This document shows positions 17,091 to 26,004 of a DNA stretch of 64,000 bases, one piece after another; position 1 is the first letter of the stretch; the number at the start of each line of letters is the position of its first letter. Both the position numbers and the translations under genes were made by a program. Below the pieces are notes generated by a model. That model worked only from the letters and a program-made list of their open reading frames with translations. It was not told the DNA's origin and made no database searches. This stretch comes from an uncultured Erythrobacter sp. (GTDB taxonomy: Bacteria; Pseudomonadota; Alphaproteobacteria; Sphingomonadales; Sphingomonadaceae), in assembly GCA_947502815.1 (NCBI GenBank), contig CANNBH010000001.1:1518818-1582817 (forward strand). The letters are read 5' to 3'.

Positions 17091-18317
17091 ATGGGTGACA
17101 TTCTTTTCCTCGCACATCGAGTGCCATTTCCTCCCAATCGCGGCGACAAAATCCGCGCGCATCATCTGCTCAAGAAGCTGGCGCAATTGGGCAGGGTACA
17201 TGCCGGCTGCTTTGCCGAAAGCGAGGAAGACCGCGCGGGCGAGGGTGAACTGACCCAAATCACCGCTTCGCATTGTATTGTGAACCGGACAAAGCCGTTG
17301 GTTCTGGCCGGGGTTGAGGCAGTGGTGGCGCGCAAACCGGTCAGCCTCACTGCATTTCACAGCGACGCATTAGACAATTGGGTGCGTCAGACAATTTTGG
17401 AGAATGCAATCACGACCATCGTGATATTCTCAGGGCAAATGGGGCAATATGTACCCGACGATTTCACAGGGCAGGTGGTGATTGACCTGTGCGATGTGGA
17501 TAGCGCCAAATTCGAAGGATATGCTGCCGCCGGGCAGCGCGTCTGGCTCAACAATCGCGAAGGACATTTGCTCTCTCGGCAAGAGGAATATCTTGCCCAA
17601 CGCGCCGATGCGACAATTTTGATCAGCGATGCAGAAGCCGCCCTGTTCCGGTCGCGCCTGAAATACCCAGCAACCGCCAATGTACAGGTGATCGGCAACG
17701 GGATTGATGCTGCGTTTTTTGATCCGCTAACCGTAATGCCGCACTCTGCCATTGCGGCGCGTTCTGGTCCGCATTTCGTCTTTACCGGGCAGATGGATTA
17801 TTCGCCCAATGAAACGGCGGCCTTGTGGGCTTTTGATCATTTCTTGCCCGCCATTCGCGCGAAATTTCCCTCGGCGGAGTTGCACATCGTGGGGCGCAAC
17901 CCGACCAAAAAGCTGTTGGCGTATGCTGGGTTGGACGGGCTCACGATCTGGGGTGAAGTTCCCGATGTTCGTCCCTTTATTGCGGCGGCCACCTGCGTCA
18001 TCGCGCCGCTTTTGATTGCGCGCGGGGTGCAAAACAAAGTGCTGGAAGCGATGGCGATGCAGCGGCCCGTTATGCTGACGCCCGAAGCAGCGACAGGCAT
18101 TGATGCCGTGGATGGTGTGCAATGGTTGCTTTGCGAGGCAGACGCTGGCGCCATGTGCGAGCGAATTGGCGCAATGCTGCATGATGCCGGTGCCCTTTCA
18201 AACATGGGCGAAGCCGCGCGGCAATTTGTTCTAAGCAACCATGATTGGGGGGCTATGCTGGCGCCGATCGAAGCCTTGGTGAACGCAGACCGAGTGGAGG
18301 CCTCCAATGCCGCATGA
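17091..18317 (+). CDS. glycosyltransferase, XrtA/PEP-CTERM system (GT4-like)
   Basis: A 408-residue GT-B glycosyltransferase (TIGR03087-like). The N-terminal domain starts with LFLAHRVPFPPNRGDKIRAH, and the C-terminal nucleotide-sugar domain contains FTGQMDYSPNETAALW, HIVGRNP and the acidic-site region around VIAPLLIARGVQNKVLEAMA. I chose ATG 17091, just downstream of an AAAGAGG site; the open frame upstream lies inside the FemAB-like gene. It would transfer a sugar during assembly of the repeat unit. Its end overlaps the xrtA start by 11 bases. Confidence 0.92.
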   Translation: MGDILFLAHRVPFPPNRGDKIRAHHLLKKLAQLGRVHAGCFAESEEDRAGEGELTQITASHCIVNRTKPLVLAGVEAVVARKPVSLTAFHSDALDNWVRQTILENAITTIVIFSGQMGQYVPDDFTGQVVIDLCDVDSAKFEGYAAAGQRVWLNNREGHLLSRQEEYLAQRADATILISDAEAALFRSRLKYPATANVQVIGNGIDAAFFDPLTVMPHSAIAARSGPHFVFTGQMDYSPNETAALWAFDHFLPAIRAKFPSAELHIVGRNPTKKLLAYAGLDGLTIWGEVPDVRPFIAAATCVIAPLLIARGVQNKVLEAMAMQRPVMLTPEAATGIDAVDGVQWLLCEADAGAMCERIGAMLHDAGALSNMGEAARQFVLSNHDWGAMLAPIEALVNADRVEASNAA

Positions 18318-19350
18318 CGCCGTGACACAAGGATCGTCTCTGCCGAATAAGGCGGCAAAACGGTTGGCCCAAGTTCCTGCGGAATGGCGCAAAACACTCA
18401 TCGTGCTCGCCATTGGTGCAGCGTCAGTGATTCTGCTTGCCGCTCGTGAATGGGGTGAGATGGCGCACCAATGGTGGAACATCGATACCTACACCCATAT
18501 CCTATTGGTGCCGGTAATTGTGGGATGGCTGTCCGCGTTGAAGCTGGGTGAATTGGCCAATATCACACCACGTCCTTGGATGCCGGGCCTCGCGATTGTG
18601 GCGGCCGCATTGGTGATCTGGATTGCGGGACGCACCAGCGGGATCAATATCCTTGCCCATGCCGGCGCGGTTGGCTTGCTTCAAGCGGTGGTGGTCACCG
18701 CGCTCGGGCCAAGAGCCTCGTTGGTGTTGGCCTTACCGATTGGCTTTGCCGCGTTTCTTGTCCCTGTCGGAGATGAATTTATCGCACCCCTGCAGGCGAT
18801 TACCGCCGACATTGCGGTTGCGTTGACGCATTGGAGCGGTATTCCCGCGGTTGTCGACGGCATTTACATCGACACGCCGATTGGGTTGTTCATCGTTGCG
18901 GAGGCCTGTTCCGGGGTCAAATTCCTTGCTGCAATGGTCACGCTCGCCGTGCTGGTGGCGTTTACGCGTTTTGAAAGTTGGCGGCGCCGTGCAGCGTTTA
19001 TGGCTGCGTCGATCATCGTGCCCATCATTGCCAACGGCATTCGCGCTTGGGGCACAATCTTTATCGCACAAAGCCAAGGCGTCGAATTTGCCGCAGGATT
19101 TGATCACATATTCTATGGCTGGATATTCTTCGCGATCGTCGTGGCAATCATCCTTTCCGTTGCTTGGCGCTTCTTTGAAAGAGAGCCCGAGGAAAATGGC
19201 TGGAGCGCATCGCAAGTCGCTGCCTTCCCTTGGTTATCTCGGCTTGAGGCAGGCTCGATCAGCCCGATTGTCGCCGTTGCAGGTTTTGCCGGCCTGTGTA
19301 TCGGCGCGGGCATTATCGGGGCGATTGTCGCGCCGGCTGCATTGGGCTAA
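18307..19350 (+). CDS. xrtA: exosortase A
   Basis: A 347-residue polytopic membrane transpeptidase with roughly eight hydrophobic segments. The catalytic triad of the family is intact: Cys201 in EACSGVKFL, Arg246 in NGIRAWGTI and His267 in DHIFYGWIFF. Exosortase A cleaves PEP-CTERM sorting signals and hands the protein to an envelope acceptor. Many homologues carry a fused EpsI domain of about 200 residues, which this one lacks; it ends in a further hydrophobic stretch near 320-345. I found no PEP-CTERM substrate gene in the window. Confidence 0.95.
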   Translation: MPHDAVTQGSSLPNKAAKRLAQVPAEWRKTLIVLAIGAASVILLAAREWGEMAHQWWNIDTYTHILLVPVIVGWLSALKLGELANITPRPWMPGLAIVAAALVIWIAGRTSGINILAHAGAVGLLQAVVVTALGPRASLVLALPIGFAAFLVPVGDEFIAPLQAITADIAVALTHWSGIPAVVDGIYIDTPIGLFIVAEACSGVKFLAAMVTLAVLVAFTRFESWRRRAAFMAASIIVPIIANGIRAWGTIFIAQSQGVEFAAGFDHIFYGWIFFAIVVAIILSVAWRFFEREPEENGWSASQVAAFPWLSRLEAGSISPIVAVAGFAGLCIGAGIIGAIVAPAALG

Positions 19351-19364
19351 TCGCGCAACTGATT

Positions 19365-21263
19365 ATGTGCGGCATTGCAGGTCTCTTTCACGCGGAAACG
19401 CCCAAACCCGTTGATCCCACTCGAGTGGAGGGGATGTGCAACGCTTTGGTGCACCGCGGGCCGGACGGGGCTGGCGTATGGACAGACCACGGCGTCGGGC
19501 TTGGCCATCGGCGATTGTCGATCATCGATCTCGAAGGGTCGCCGCAGCCCATGCACAGCGCCGATGGCCGCGCTGTCATCGTGTTCAACGGCGAAATCTA
19601 CAATTTTCGTGAGCTCCGGCGCGAGCTGGAGCTGGGCGGGGCACAGTTCCGCACCAGCGGCGACACCGAGGTCATTTTGGCCGCTTACCAGCGCTGGGGC
19701 CTTGATTGCCTTGAAAAGCTGCACGGCATGTTCGCATTTGCGCTCTTTGATTTGGATAAGCGGTGCCTGCTGCTGGCGCGTGATCGTTTTGGGGTAAAGC
19801 CGCTTTTTCTGACCAAATTGTCAGATGGCAGCGTGGCTTTTGCCTCTGAATTGAAGGGCCTTTTGGCGCACCCCCTGATGCGGCGGCGCGTCGATCCGCA
19901 GGCGCTCGAAGCATATATGACTTGGGGCTATGTGCCCGATAGCCATTCGATTTTGTCTGGTGTGGAAAAGCTGCCTGCAGGCCATTTCCTGCTGCTTGAA
20001 CACGGCAAACCCATGCCCGCGCCGCGCCGTTGGTGGGATATTGATTTCACCCAAAGAGCGACCGAGAGCGAAGCGGATCTGTCGGCCGAGTTGGTCCACC
20101 TTTTGCGAGAAGCGGTGCAATCACGCATGGTTTCTGACGTGCCGCTGGGAGCGTTTTTGTCGGGCGGGGTCGATAGCTCAAGTGTGGTGGCTTTGATGAG
20201 CGAGGCCAGTGCGGAGCCGGTGCGGACGTGTTCCATCGGCTTCGATGTCGCGGCCCTAGATGAAACAAGTTATGCGCAGCAGATCGCCGAAAAATTCGGC
20301 ACACAGCATGAGGCGCGCACCGTCGGTCAGGACGATTTTACCGCCATCGATGATATCGCTGCGATGTTTGATGAACCCTTCGCCGATGCCTCTGCCTTAC
20401 CCACATGGCGGGTGTGCCAGTTGGCCCGAGAAAAGGTGACAGTGGCGCTGTCTGGTGACGGAGCGGATGAGGCGTTTGCAGGCTATCGCCGCCAAGTGTT
20501 CCACCACAATGAAGAACGCGTCCGTTCCTTGCTGCCTGCCGGCCTGCGAGAGCCCATGTTTGGCGGGTTGGGGCGCATGTGGCCCAAGGCGGATTGGGCG
20601 CCGCGACCTTTCCGCGCAAAATCGACATTGCTGGCGCTCGCTGAGAGCGGCGAGGCGGGCTATGCGCGCGGCCTTTCGGTTACAACGCCCGATGCGCGCG
20701 GTCATCTTTACACGCCGAGTTTTGCGAAAGGTCTTAATGGATTTCGGGCCGAAGATGAATTGATCGAGATTATGGCCAACGCTCCGGCGCGCAGTGGGTT
20801 GGACCGGGCTCAATATGCTGATCTGACATTCTGGATGCCCGGCGATATTCTGACGAAGGTGGACCGCACGAGTATGGCTGTCAGCCTAGAGGCGCGCGAG
20901 CCGCTGCTGGATCATCGCCTGGTCGAATTTGCGGCCCGCTTGCCGGAAAGGATGCGGGTCAAACGGAGCACAGGGAAGTTCCTCCTTAAGAAGTGTATGG
21001 AGCGATATCTACCGCAAGACATCCTCTATCGGTCCAAACAAGGGTTTGTGACCCCGATAGCCGATTGGCTGCGCGGGCCTCTGCGTAAAGAGGCAAGGGC
21101 GATCGCCTCCAGCTCGGTCTTGGCGCAATCCGATTGGTTCGATCCAAAAGCGCTATCCGCATTAGCCGAAGCCCACATCTCCGGCAGAAGCGATAACTCG
21201 CGCGTTTTGTGGCAATTGTTGATGCTCGAAAAATCACTCTCGCATTTGGGTGTCAGTGACTAA
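19365..21263 (+). CDS. XrtA-associated asparagine-synthase-like amidotransferase
   Basis: A 632-residue glutamine amidotransferase of the AsnB type (TIGR03108-like). The start MCGIAGLF leaves Cys2 as the nucleophile of the N-terminal glutaminase domain. FNGEIYNFRELR and the SGDTE motif complete that domain. The synthetase domain has the PP-loop FLSGGVDSSSVVAL near residue 265. I chose ATG 19365 because the open frame upstream would bury the essential cysteine. In exosortase loci this enzyme probably amidates a sugar acid or amino acid of the polymer and not free aspartate. It closes the operon. Confidence 0.93.
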   Translation: MCGIAGLFHAETPKPVDPTRVEGMCNALVHRGPDGAGVWTDHGVGLGHRRLSIIDLEGSPQPMHSADGRAVIVFNGEIYNFRELRRELELGGAQFRTSGDTEVILAAYQRWGLDCLEKLHGMFAFALFDLDKRCLLLARDRFGVKPLFLTKLSDGSVAFASELKGLLAHPLMRRRVDPQALEAYMTWGYVPDSHSILSGVEKLPAGHFLLLEHGKPMPAPRRWWDIDFTQRATESEADLSAELVHLLREAVQSRMVSDVPLGAFLSGGVDSSSVVALMSEASAEPVRTCSIGFDVAALDETSYAQQIAEKFGTQHEARTVGQDDFTAIDDIAAMFDEPFADASALPTWRVCQLAREKVTVALSGDGADEAFAGYRRQVFHHNEERVRSLLPAGLREPMFGGLGRMWPKADWAPRPFRAKSTLLALAESGEAGYARGLSVTTPDARGHLYTPSFAKGLNGFRAEDELIEIMANAPARSGLDRAQYADLTFWMPGDILTKVDRTSMAVSLEAREPLLDHRLVEFAARLPERMRVKRSTGKFLLKKCMERYLPQDILYRSKQGFVTPIADWLRGPLRKEARAIASSSVLAQSDWFDPKALSALAEAHISGRSDNSRVLWQLLMLEKSLSHLGVSD

Positions 21264-21435
21264 CGGGGGCATTGATCTAGTTTTCCACAAGTCGCGAAAA
21301 TCTATGCTTAATCTTCCAGTCCGATGACCCGATTTGAGACGTTTGCCGCCGAATCTTGTAAAACTATGTATTGCCAGCTTTCCAATCGGTAGATTACTAT
21401 CGTCTCCAACAGGACCGACGAGGTCGCGATATTTC

Positions 21436-21464
21436 TTGACACGATAGCGTGTATAGAGTGTTTG
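21436..21464 (+). promoter_or_regulatory. possible promoter for the RpfF homologue
   Basis: The 222-base gap after the amidotransferase gene is visibly richer in A and T than the flanking genes. It contains a perfect TTGACA at 21436-21441; 17 bases later, 21459-21464 reads TGTTTG, a poor -10 match. A TATAGA at 21452 is too close to that -35. This makes an independent promoter plausible but not demonstrated. Confidence 0.3.
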
Positions 21465-21485
21465 GTTACACTGGAGTAATGTAAA

Positions 21486-22409
21486 TTGGACAGCGGCGCG
21501 AGCAAAGCAGTTCCATTGACGGGCGATGACGAATTGCTCGCGGAAAGCGTAGTGCACGCCGCTATTCCAAACGAGTTGTTCGAATTGAATGAACTCGATG
21601 TGCTGTATGAAGATCGTACATCGACGCTTTGGTCCTTCATTAATCCTGAAGGTAGGCCAAGTTTTACTCCATCTATGCTTGATGATTTCGATCAGTGGCA
21701 GGATATTATTCAACACAGTTTTGGCCCAGATAAGGTGCCGTTGCGGTACCTAATTCTCGGCAGCCGATCACCGGATGTATTTTGTTTTGGCGGTGATCTT
21801 GAGCTGTTCCAACAATTGATCCGAAATAATGACCGCGAAGCCTTGGTGGCATATGGCCATCGCTGCTGCCGCATTCTGGATCGCAACATTCGCACCCTTG
21901 AAATCCCGATGCTGACAGTCGGCATGGTGCAGGGGTCGGCATTGGGCGGCGGTTTTGAGGCGCTTCTCTCTTTCGATTACATCGTCGCGGAAAAACAGGC
22001 GACGTTTGGCCTGCCTGAAATCATGTTTGGGCTTTATCCTGGGATGGGCGCGCACGCCTTCTTGTCTCGCAAGCTTGGCAGCGCGATGGCGGACCGGATC
22101 ATTGTTTCCAACGAGACATTCACCGCGCAGCAGATGTATGATCTTGGCATTGTCCATCATCTCGCAGAGCCGGGTGACGGGGTGAATGCGGTGCGTGAAT
22201 TTATCAAGAAATCCGATCGGCGCCACGCCGGGCTGGTTGGTTCGCGCCGCGCGATCAAGGAAGTTTGGAAGCTGGAATTGGCAGAGCTCAACCGGATCAC
22301 GGAGATGTGGGCGGATACGGCGTTGCAATTGCGCGAACAGGATCTGAAAGTGATGAGCCGTCTCGTCAGCGCCCAAGGTCGCTTGGCTGAGCGTATCGCA
22401 GTCGCTTAA
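21486..22409 (+). CDS. rpfF: RpfF-type DSF synthase homologue (crotonase fold)
   Basis: A 307-residue crotonase-family enzyme that resembles Xanthomonas RpfF, the synthase of the cis-2-unsaturated fatty-acid signal DSF. Shared stretches include FGGDLELFQQLIR, VQGSALGGGFEALLS and LPEIMFGLYPGMGA, which I matched to RpfF from memory. The catalytic glutamates expected in RpfF are present as Glu158 and Glu178, with the same spacing of 20. The start is a TTG at 21486, nine bases after a GGAG; no ATG occurs before residue 64, and a stop lies just upstream. No rpfC, rpfG or rpfR partner is in the window. Another crotonase activity cannot be excluded. Confidence 0.82.
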   Translation: MDSGASKAVPLTGDDELLAESVVHAAIPNELFELNELDVLYEDRTSTLWSFINPEGRPSFTPSMLDDFDQWQDIIQHSFGPDKVPLRYLILGSRSPDVFCFGGDLELFQQLIRNNDREALVAYGHRCCRILDRNIRTLEIPMLTVGMVQGSALGGGFEALLSFDYIVAEKQATFGLPEIMFGLYPGMGAHAFLSRKLGSAMADRIIVSNETFTAQQMYDLGIVHHLAEPGDGVNAVREFIKKSDRRHAGLVGSRRAIKEVWKLELAELNRITEMWADTALQLREQDLKVMSRLVSAQGRLAERIAVA

Positions 22410-22413
22410 TTGG

Positions 22414-22427
22414 CGGGCTTTTGCCCG
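22414..22427. terminator. weak hairpin between convergent genes
   Basis: A 5-bp GC-rich stem (CGGGC / GCCCG) with a TTTT loop lies in the 42 bases separating the convergent rpfF-like and zapE genes. There is no clear U-tract on either strand, so this is only a possible terminator. Confidence 0.3.
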
Positions 22428-22451
22428 AACAGTCGCTTCCACCTTAGTGTT

Positions 22452-23558
22452 TTAGTGTTCTGCCCCGTGGCCTAGAGCCAGATATTCGTCGCTGCGCATC
22501 TCATTTAGTCGGCTCGCGGTGCGTTCAAATTCAAAACTTCCATCGCCCGCATTGTAGAGGCCATCCGGCAGCACCTCTGCGGTGGCGAACAGCTTGACGC
22601 GGTGTTCGTAGAGAGCATCAATTAAGGTGACAAAACGCGCAGCCTCATTGCGTTTTTCCGGCCCCATTTGTGGAATGCCCACGATAATGACCGTGTGATA
22701 GGCGCGGGCAATTGCAAGGTAATCGGGTGCGCCGCGCGCCTCTGCACACAGCCTTTTGAAACTGAAGACGGCCACGCCTTTCACAGTTTTCGGCACATGG
22801 ATTGTGCGCGTTGGACCTACGGCAACCTCTCCTGATGGAACGTTGGCTGCGTCTTGCGGGTCAAAATCGGTGAGACGGAAAAACGCCTCGCGCACGCGGT
22901 CTGTTGCTTCGTCGCCCAGCGGGTGGTGCCAGGTCGCTAGATCGCCAATCCGGTCCAGTCGATAGTCAGTCGGTCCGTTCAGGCCGACAACGTCAAGTTC
23001 CTCCGATATCAGATCGATAAAGGGCAGAAAATGTTCGCGGTTGAGCCCGTCTTTGTAGAGGTCAGTCGGTGCGCGGTTGGATGTTGTGACGATGGTCACA
23101 TCCTGTTCTTGGATCAATTGCGTGAACAACCGGCTCATGATCATCGCATCGGCCGAATTGGTCACCACCATTTCATCAAACGCAAGAACGCGCAAGTTTT
23201 CAGAGAGCTTTGCCGCAACCGGGGGGATGGGGTCACCACTGTGCGATTTGCGGGCGATGCGCATCTCCTCGTGCACTTCCTGCATAAAAGCATGGAAGTG
23301 CGCACGGCGTTTTTCGGGGATTTTCAACTGATCATGGAAAAGATCCATCAGCATGGATTTGCCGCGACCAACGCCGCCCCACATATAGACCCCTTGGGGA
23401 CGGGTCTTCTTGCGAGCAAAAAGCTGAGTTAAGAGGCCGCCGGGGCGATCCGCCTCCAGTTCTTTTTGAAGCTGGTCAAGCCGGACTGCCGCGCGCCGTT
23501 GATCAGGGTCTTCGCGCAATTCCCCGCGAGCGATCAGTTTTTCGTACTGCGCCAACAC
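22452..23558 (-). CDS. zapE: cell division protein ZapE (AFG1-like ATPase)
   Basis: A 368-residue cytoplasmic AAA-type ATPase of the ZapE/AFG1 family, which acts at the division ring in gammaproteobacteria. Walker A is GGVGRGKS at residues 61-68 in the typical GVYMWGGVGRGKSMLMD context. Walker B is RVLAFDEMVV, and the TSNRAP motif follows. The start is GTG at 23558. It lies four bases after the thioesterase gene on the same strand. The sdhB-thioesterase-zapE order suggests co-transcription, without an obvious functional tie. Confidence 0.93.
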   Translation of the reverse strand: MLAQYEKLIARGELREDPDQRRAAVRLDQLQKELEADRPGGLLTQLFARKKTRPQGVYMWGGVGRGKSMLMDLFHDQLKIPEKRRAHFHAFMQEVHEEMRIARKSHSGDPIPPVAAKLSENLRVLAFDEMVVTNSADAMIMSRLFTQLIQEQDVTIVTTSNRAPTDLYKDGLNREHFLPFIDLISEELDVVGLNGPTDYRLDRIGDLATWHHPLGDEATDRVREAFFRLTDFDPQDAANVPSGEVAVGPTRTIHVPKTVKGVAVFSFKRLCAEARGAPDYLAIARAYHTVIIVGIPQMGPEKRNEAARFVTLIDALYEHRVKLFATAEVLPDGLYNAGDGSFEFERTASRLNEMRSDEYLALGHGAEH

Positions 23559-23562
23559 GGGC

Positions 23563-24027
23563 CTAGTCCGCTCTTGGCTGCATCTTGCGCACGATACCCG
23601 AATAGCTTGCGACCACGTCGTCGTCCTGCATGGCTTGCCCGCGGACGAAGACGAGTTTGCCGGTTTCGCGCACGATTTCGTTCACTGCATCAAGCGGCCG
23701 TGCAGGATCACCGCCACCCACGAATTGGGTTGAAAGCTCCAACGTGACCGAGGGACCTGCATTTCCCGAACCGATCGTGTGCATCGTCGTAAACATCGAG
23801 ATGTCGATCAGCGACAGCGTCACCGCGCCATGGATGATGCCTTGCAGGTTTTCATGCCGCCGTTCTGGGAACATGCGAAGGCGGGCTTTCCCATCATCAT
23901 CAACCCGCGTGATGAGCCGTCCCATGACGGCGCCATTGAACAGCGTCTCGTCCTTAAGGTTCCAATGCTGCCAACCCGGATTCTCCGGGTCGGGGCCGTG
24001 TTCGAAAACGTCGTCTCTAAGCGCCAT
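23563..24027 (-). CDS. PaaI-family hotdog thioesterase
   Basis: A 154-residue single hotdog-fold protein. The hydrated helix motif GIIHGAVTLSLIDISMF near residues 63-79 is the family signature, with the aspartate replacing the usual general base. FVRGQAMQDDDVVASYSG near the C-terminus completes the fold. It would hydrolyse an acyl-CoA thioester of unknown chain. It sits 14 bases downstream of sdhB and just upstream of zapE. Confidence 0.85.
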   Translation of the reverse strand: MALRDDVFEHGPDPENPGWQHWNLKDETLFNGAVMGRLITRVDDDGKARLRMFPERRHENLQGIIHGAVTLSLIDISMFTTMHTIGSGNAGPSVTLELSTQFVGGGDPARPLDAVNEIVRETGKLVFVRGQAMQDDDVVASYSGIVRKMQPRAD

Positions 24028-24041
24028 GAGAGGCTGGACCT

Positions 24042-24824
24042 TTAGATCGCGCGCTCGGCCATCATCTTCTTGGTTTCAGCGATCGCCTTTGCTGGCGAGA
24101 GCCCCTTGGGGCACACATTGGCGCAGTTCATGATGGTGTGGCAGCGATAGAGGCGGAACGGGTCCTCAAGTTCGTTAAGGCGTTCACCGGTCATTTCATC
24201 GCGGCTGTCAGCGAGCCAGCGATACGCCTGAAGCAGGATCGCAGGGCCTAGGAACTTGTCCGAATTCCACCAATATGATGGGCATGACGTTGAACAGCAC
24301 GCGCACAGAATGCACTCATACAATCCGTCCAGTTTCTCACGTTGCTCTGGCGTTTGCAGCCGTTCTTTGCCCGATGGTGTTGGGGTGACGGTTTGCAGCC
24401 AAGGCCGGATCGAGGCGTATTGCGCATAGAAATGCGTGAAGTCTGGAACCAGATCCTTGACCACATCCATATGGGGCAGGGGAGTGATCCGAATTTCACC
24501 CTTAAGGTCTTCGATCGATGTGGTGCAGGCAAGTCCGTTCTTGCCATTCAGGTTCATCGAGCAGGAACCGCAGATCCCTTCACGGCAGGAGCGGCGAAAG
24601 GTCAGCGTCGGGTCGATCTCGTTCTTGATCTTAAGCAGAGCATCCAGAACCATCGGGCCGCAATCATCAAGGTCGAGCTCGAACTTGTCATAGCGTGGGT
24701 TCTCACCGCTATCAGGATCATAGCGATAGATTTTGAACGACTTTACCCGCTTACCGCCGGATGCCGTGTGCACCTTGCCGTCTTTGCGGATTTTCGAATT
24801 CTTCGGAAGGGTGAAAGTCGCCAT
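24042..24824 (-). CDS. sdhB: succinate dehydrogenase iron-sulfur subunit
   Basis: A 260-residue subunit of respiratory complex II. The [2Fe-2S] ligands are Cys80, Cys85, Cys88 and Cys100. The [4Fe-4S] ligands are in [12 protein letters not shown], and the [3Fe-4S] ligands are in [14 protein letters not shown]. It passes electrons from the flavoprotein SdhA to ubiquinone at SdhCD. I chose ATG 24824, preceded by AGGGA; the frame remains open upstream but does not encode family sequence. Genes sdhC, sdhD and sdhA are not adjacent and must lie elsewhere. Confidence 0.95.
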   Translation of the reverse strand: MATFTLPKNSKIRKDGKVHTASGGKRVKSFKIYRYDPDSGENPRYDKFELDLDDCGPMVLDALLKIKNEIDPTLTFRRSCREGICGSCSMNLNGKNGLACTTSIEDLKGEIRITPLPHMDVVKDLVPDFTHFYAQYASIRPWLQTVTPTPSGKERLQTPEQREKLDGLYECILCACCSTSCPSYWWNSDKFLGPAILLQAYRWLADSRDEMTGERLNELEDPFRLYRCHTIMNCANVCPKGLSPAKAIAETKKMMAERAI

Positions 24825-25133
24825 TGTGTCGTGATCCCTGGTTGCCCCGGCCATCTGTTTAACGCCTATGCCATAGGAGGCAAGACGCCATATGGGATGA
24901 TGCGCGGCAGAGTGTTTGTGCTTCCTCCAATCGCCTAACGCAGTGTTACACGCAAGTGCACTGTTTCGAAATGTTGAACAGTTCCGTGCAACCCCGGATT
25001 TCTGCCGTTTTGGGCGTATCAGACGCGGTTTGAGTGTCAGTTTCCAATTCCCGCGCACACGCGCACCTGTCGGAGCGGCGCGAGAAGGGTAGGGACATGG
25101 GAACTTAGCGGGCATTGCTTCGCTGTAACCGGC
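24825..25133. other. divergent intergenic region, sdhB / SDR gene
   Basis: About 309 bases with no convincing gene. It must hold the leader of sdhB on the minus strand and of the SDR gene on the plus strand. I see no strong -35/-10 pair, hairpin or RNA motif in it. Confidence 0.5.
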
Positions 25134-25904
25134 ATGGACGTTGTAGGAAAACCGCAGACTATGCCTGAGACAAAACTGATCCGCCGCGCCGCAATCTTTG
25201 GCAGCAGCGGCGCAATTGGCCGGGCGCTGTGCGTGCAATTGGCGCAGCAGGGATGCGAGACCATCTATGCCGGATCGCGCGGCGGGGAAATTCCCCCCGG
25301 CTTTCCCGCGGGTACCCGCGTTCAAAACTTTGCCTTTGATTTGGGCGATGAAGCCAGCATCAAAGCCGCTGCGGAGCGGATGAAGCATAATCCACCCGAA
25401 TTGACCATCGCCGCCACCGGCCTACTGACGTTGCCCGATGGCACCGGGCCAGAGCGCACCGTTAAACGGTTGGATCCCGTCGTTATGGCTCGGGTGATGG
25501 CGATCAACACCATTGGCCCTGCAATGATCGCCAAACATATGCTTGCGCTGATGCCGCGCGATCGGCGCTGTGTGTTTGCCGCGCTCAGCGCGCGCGTGGG
25601 ATCGATCAGCGACAATGGCCTTGGCGGATGGCATTCTTACCGCGCATCCAAGACGGCGCTCAACATGTTGATCAAGAATTTCGCATTGGAAATGCGCCGC
25701 ACCCACCAACACGCTGTCATCGCAGGCTTGCATCCCGGAACCGTCGACAGCGCCCTGTCGCGGCCTTTTCAATCGAACGTGCCAGAGGGGCAATTGACCA
25801 ATCCAACAGACGCGGCCGAAAATTTGCTTTCGGTGCTGGCGGGTTTGACCGCGCAGGATAGCGGCAACATCTTCGATTATGCGGGCGAAAAGATCCCGGC
25901 TTGA
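25134..25904 (+). CDS. short-chain dehydrogenase/reductase, C-factor-like
   Basis: A 256-residue Rossmann-fold SDR. The cofactor loop is [11 protein letters not shown] near residues 21-31, and the catalytic pair is the Tyr and Lys of [11 protein letters not shown]. The NAG motif is replaced by AATG. The [13 protein letters not shown] segment after the active site is typical of the C-factor-like subgroup. The substrate is unknown. The start is uncertain: ATG 25134 or ATG 25161, the second giving an N-terminus closer to the fold. The gene converges on the curlin-repeat gene, with a hairpin between them. Confidence 0.85.
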   Translation: MDVVGKPQTMPETKLIRRAAIFGSSGAIGRALCVQLAQQGCETIYAGSRGGEIPPGFPAGTRVQNFAFDLGDEASIKAAAERMKHNPPELTIAATGLLTLPDGTGPERTVKRLDPVVMARVMAINTIGPAMIAKHMLALMPRDRRCVFAALSARVGSISDNGLGGWHSYRASKTALNMLIKNFALEMRRTHQHAVIAGLHPGTVDSALSRPFQSNVPEGQLTNPTDAAENLLSVLAGLTAQDSGNIFDYAGEKIPA

Positions 25905-25935
25905 TTGGGCATTCACAGGTTTGTTGAGACAAACA

Positions 25936-25970
25936 ATTGGGGCCGAAAGCGGTTACGCCTCGGCCCCAAT
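25936..25970 (-). terminator. hairpin terminator of the curlin-repeat gene
   Basis: A perfect 11-bp inverted repeat (25936-25946 and 25960-25970, arms ATTGGGGCCGA / TCGGCCCCAAT) with a 13-base loop lies between the convergent SDR and curlin-repeat genes. Read on the minus strand it is followed by TGTTTGTCTC, a partial T-tract. It therefore probably terminates the curlin transcript and may serve both genes. Confidence 0.7.
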
Positions 25971-26004
25971 GGTATGCCTGTTTCTGCTGCGCAGCGGCAG
26001 GGTC

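Noticed and set aside
21234..21716. Minus-strand open frame across the rpfF-like promoter region
   Set aside because: It is antisense to the start of the crotonase gene and reads as low-complexity sequence without family resemblance.
25134..25904. SDR gene as a developmental C-factor (CsgA-like of Myxococcus) working with the curlin-like protein
   Set aside because: The name similarity is coincidental; the Myxococcus protein and curlin CsgA are unrelated, and this SDR has no evident link.
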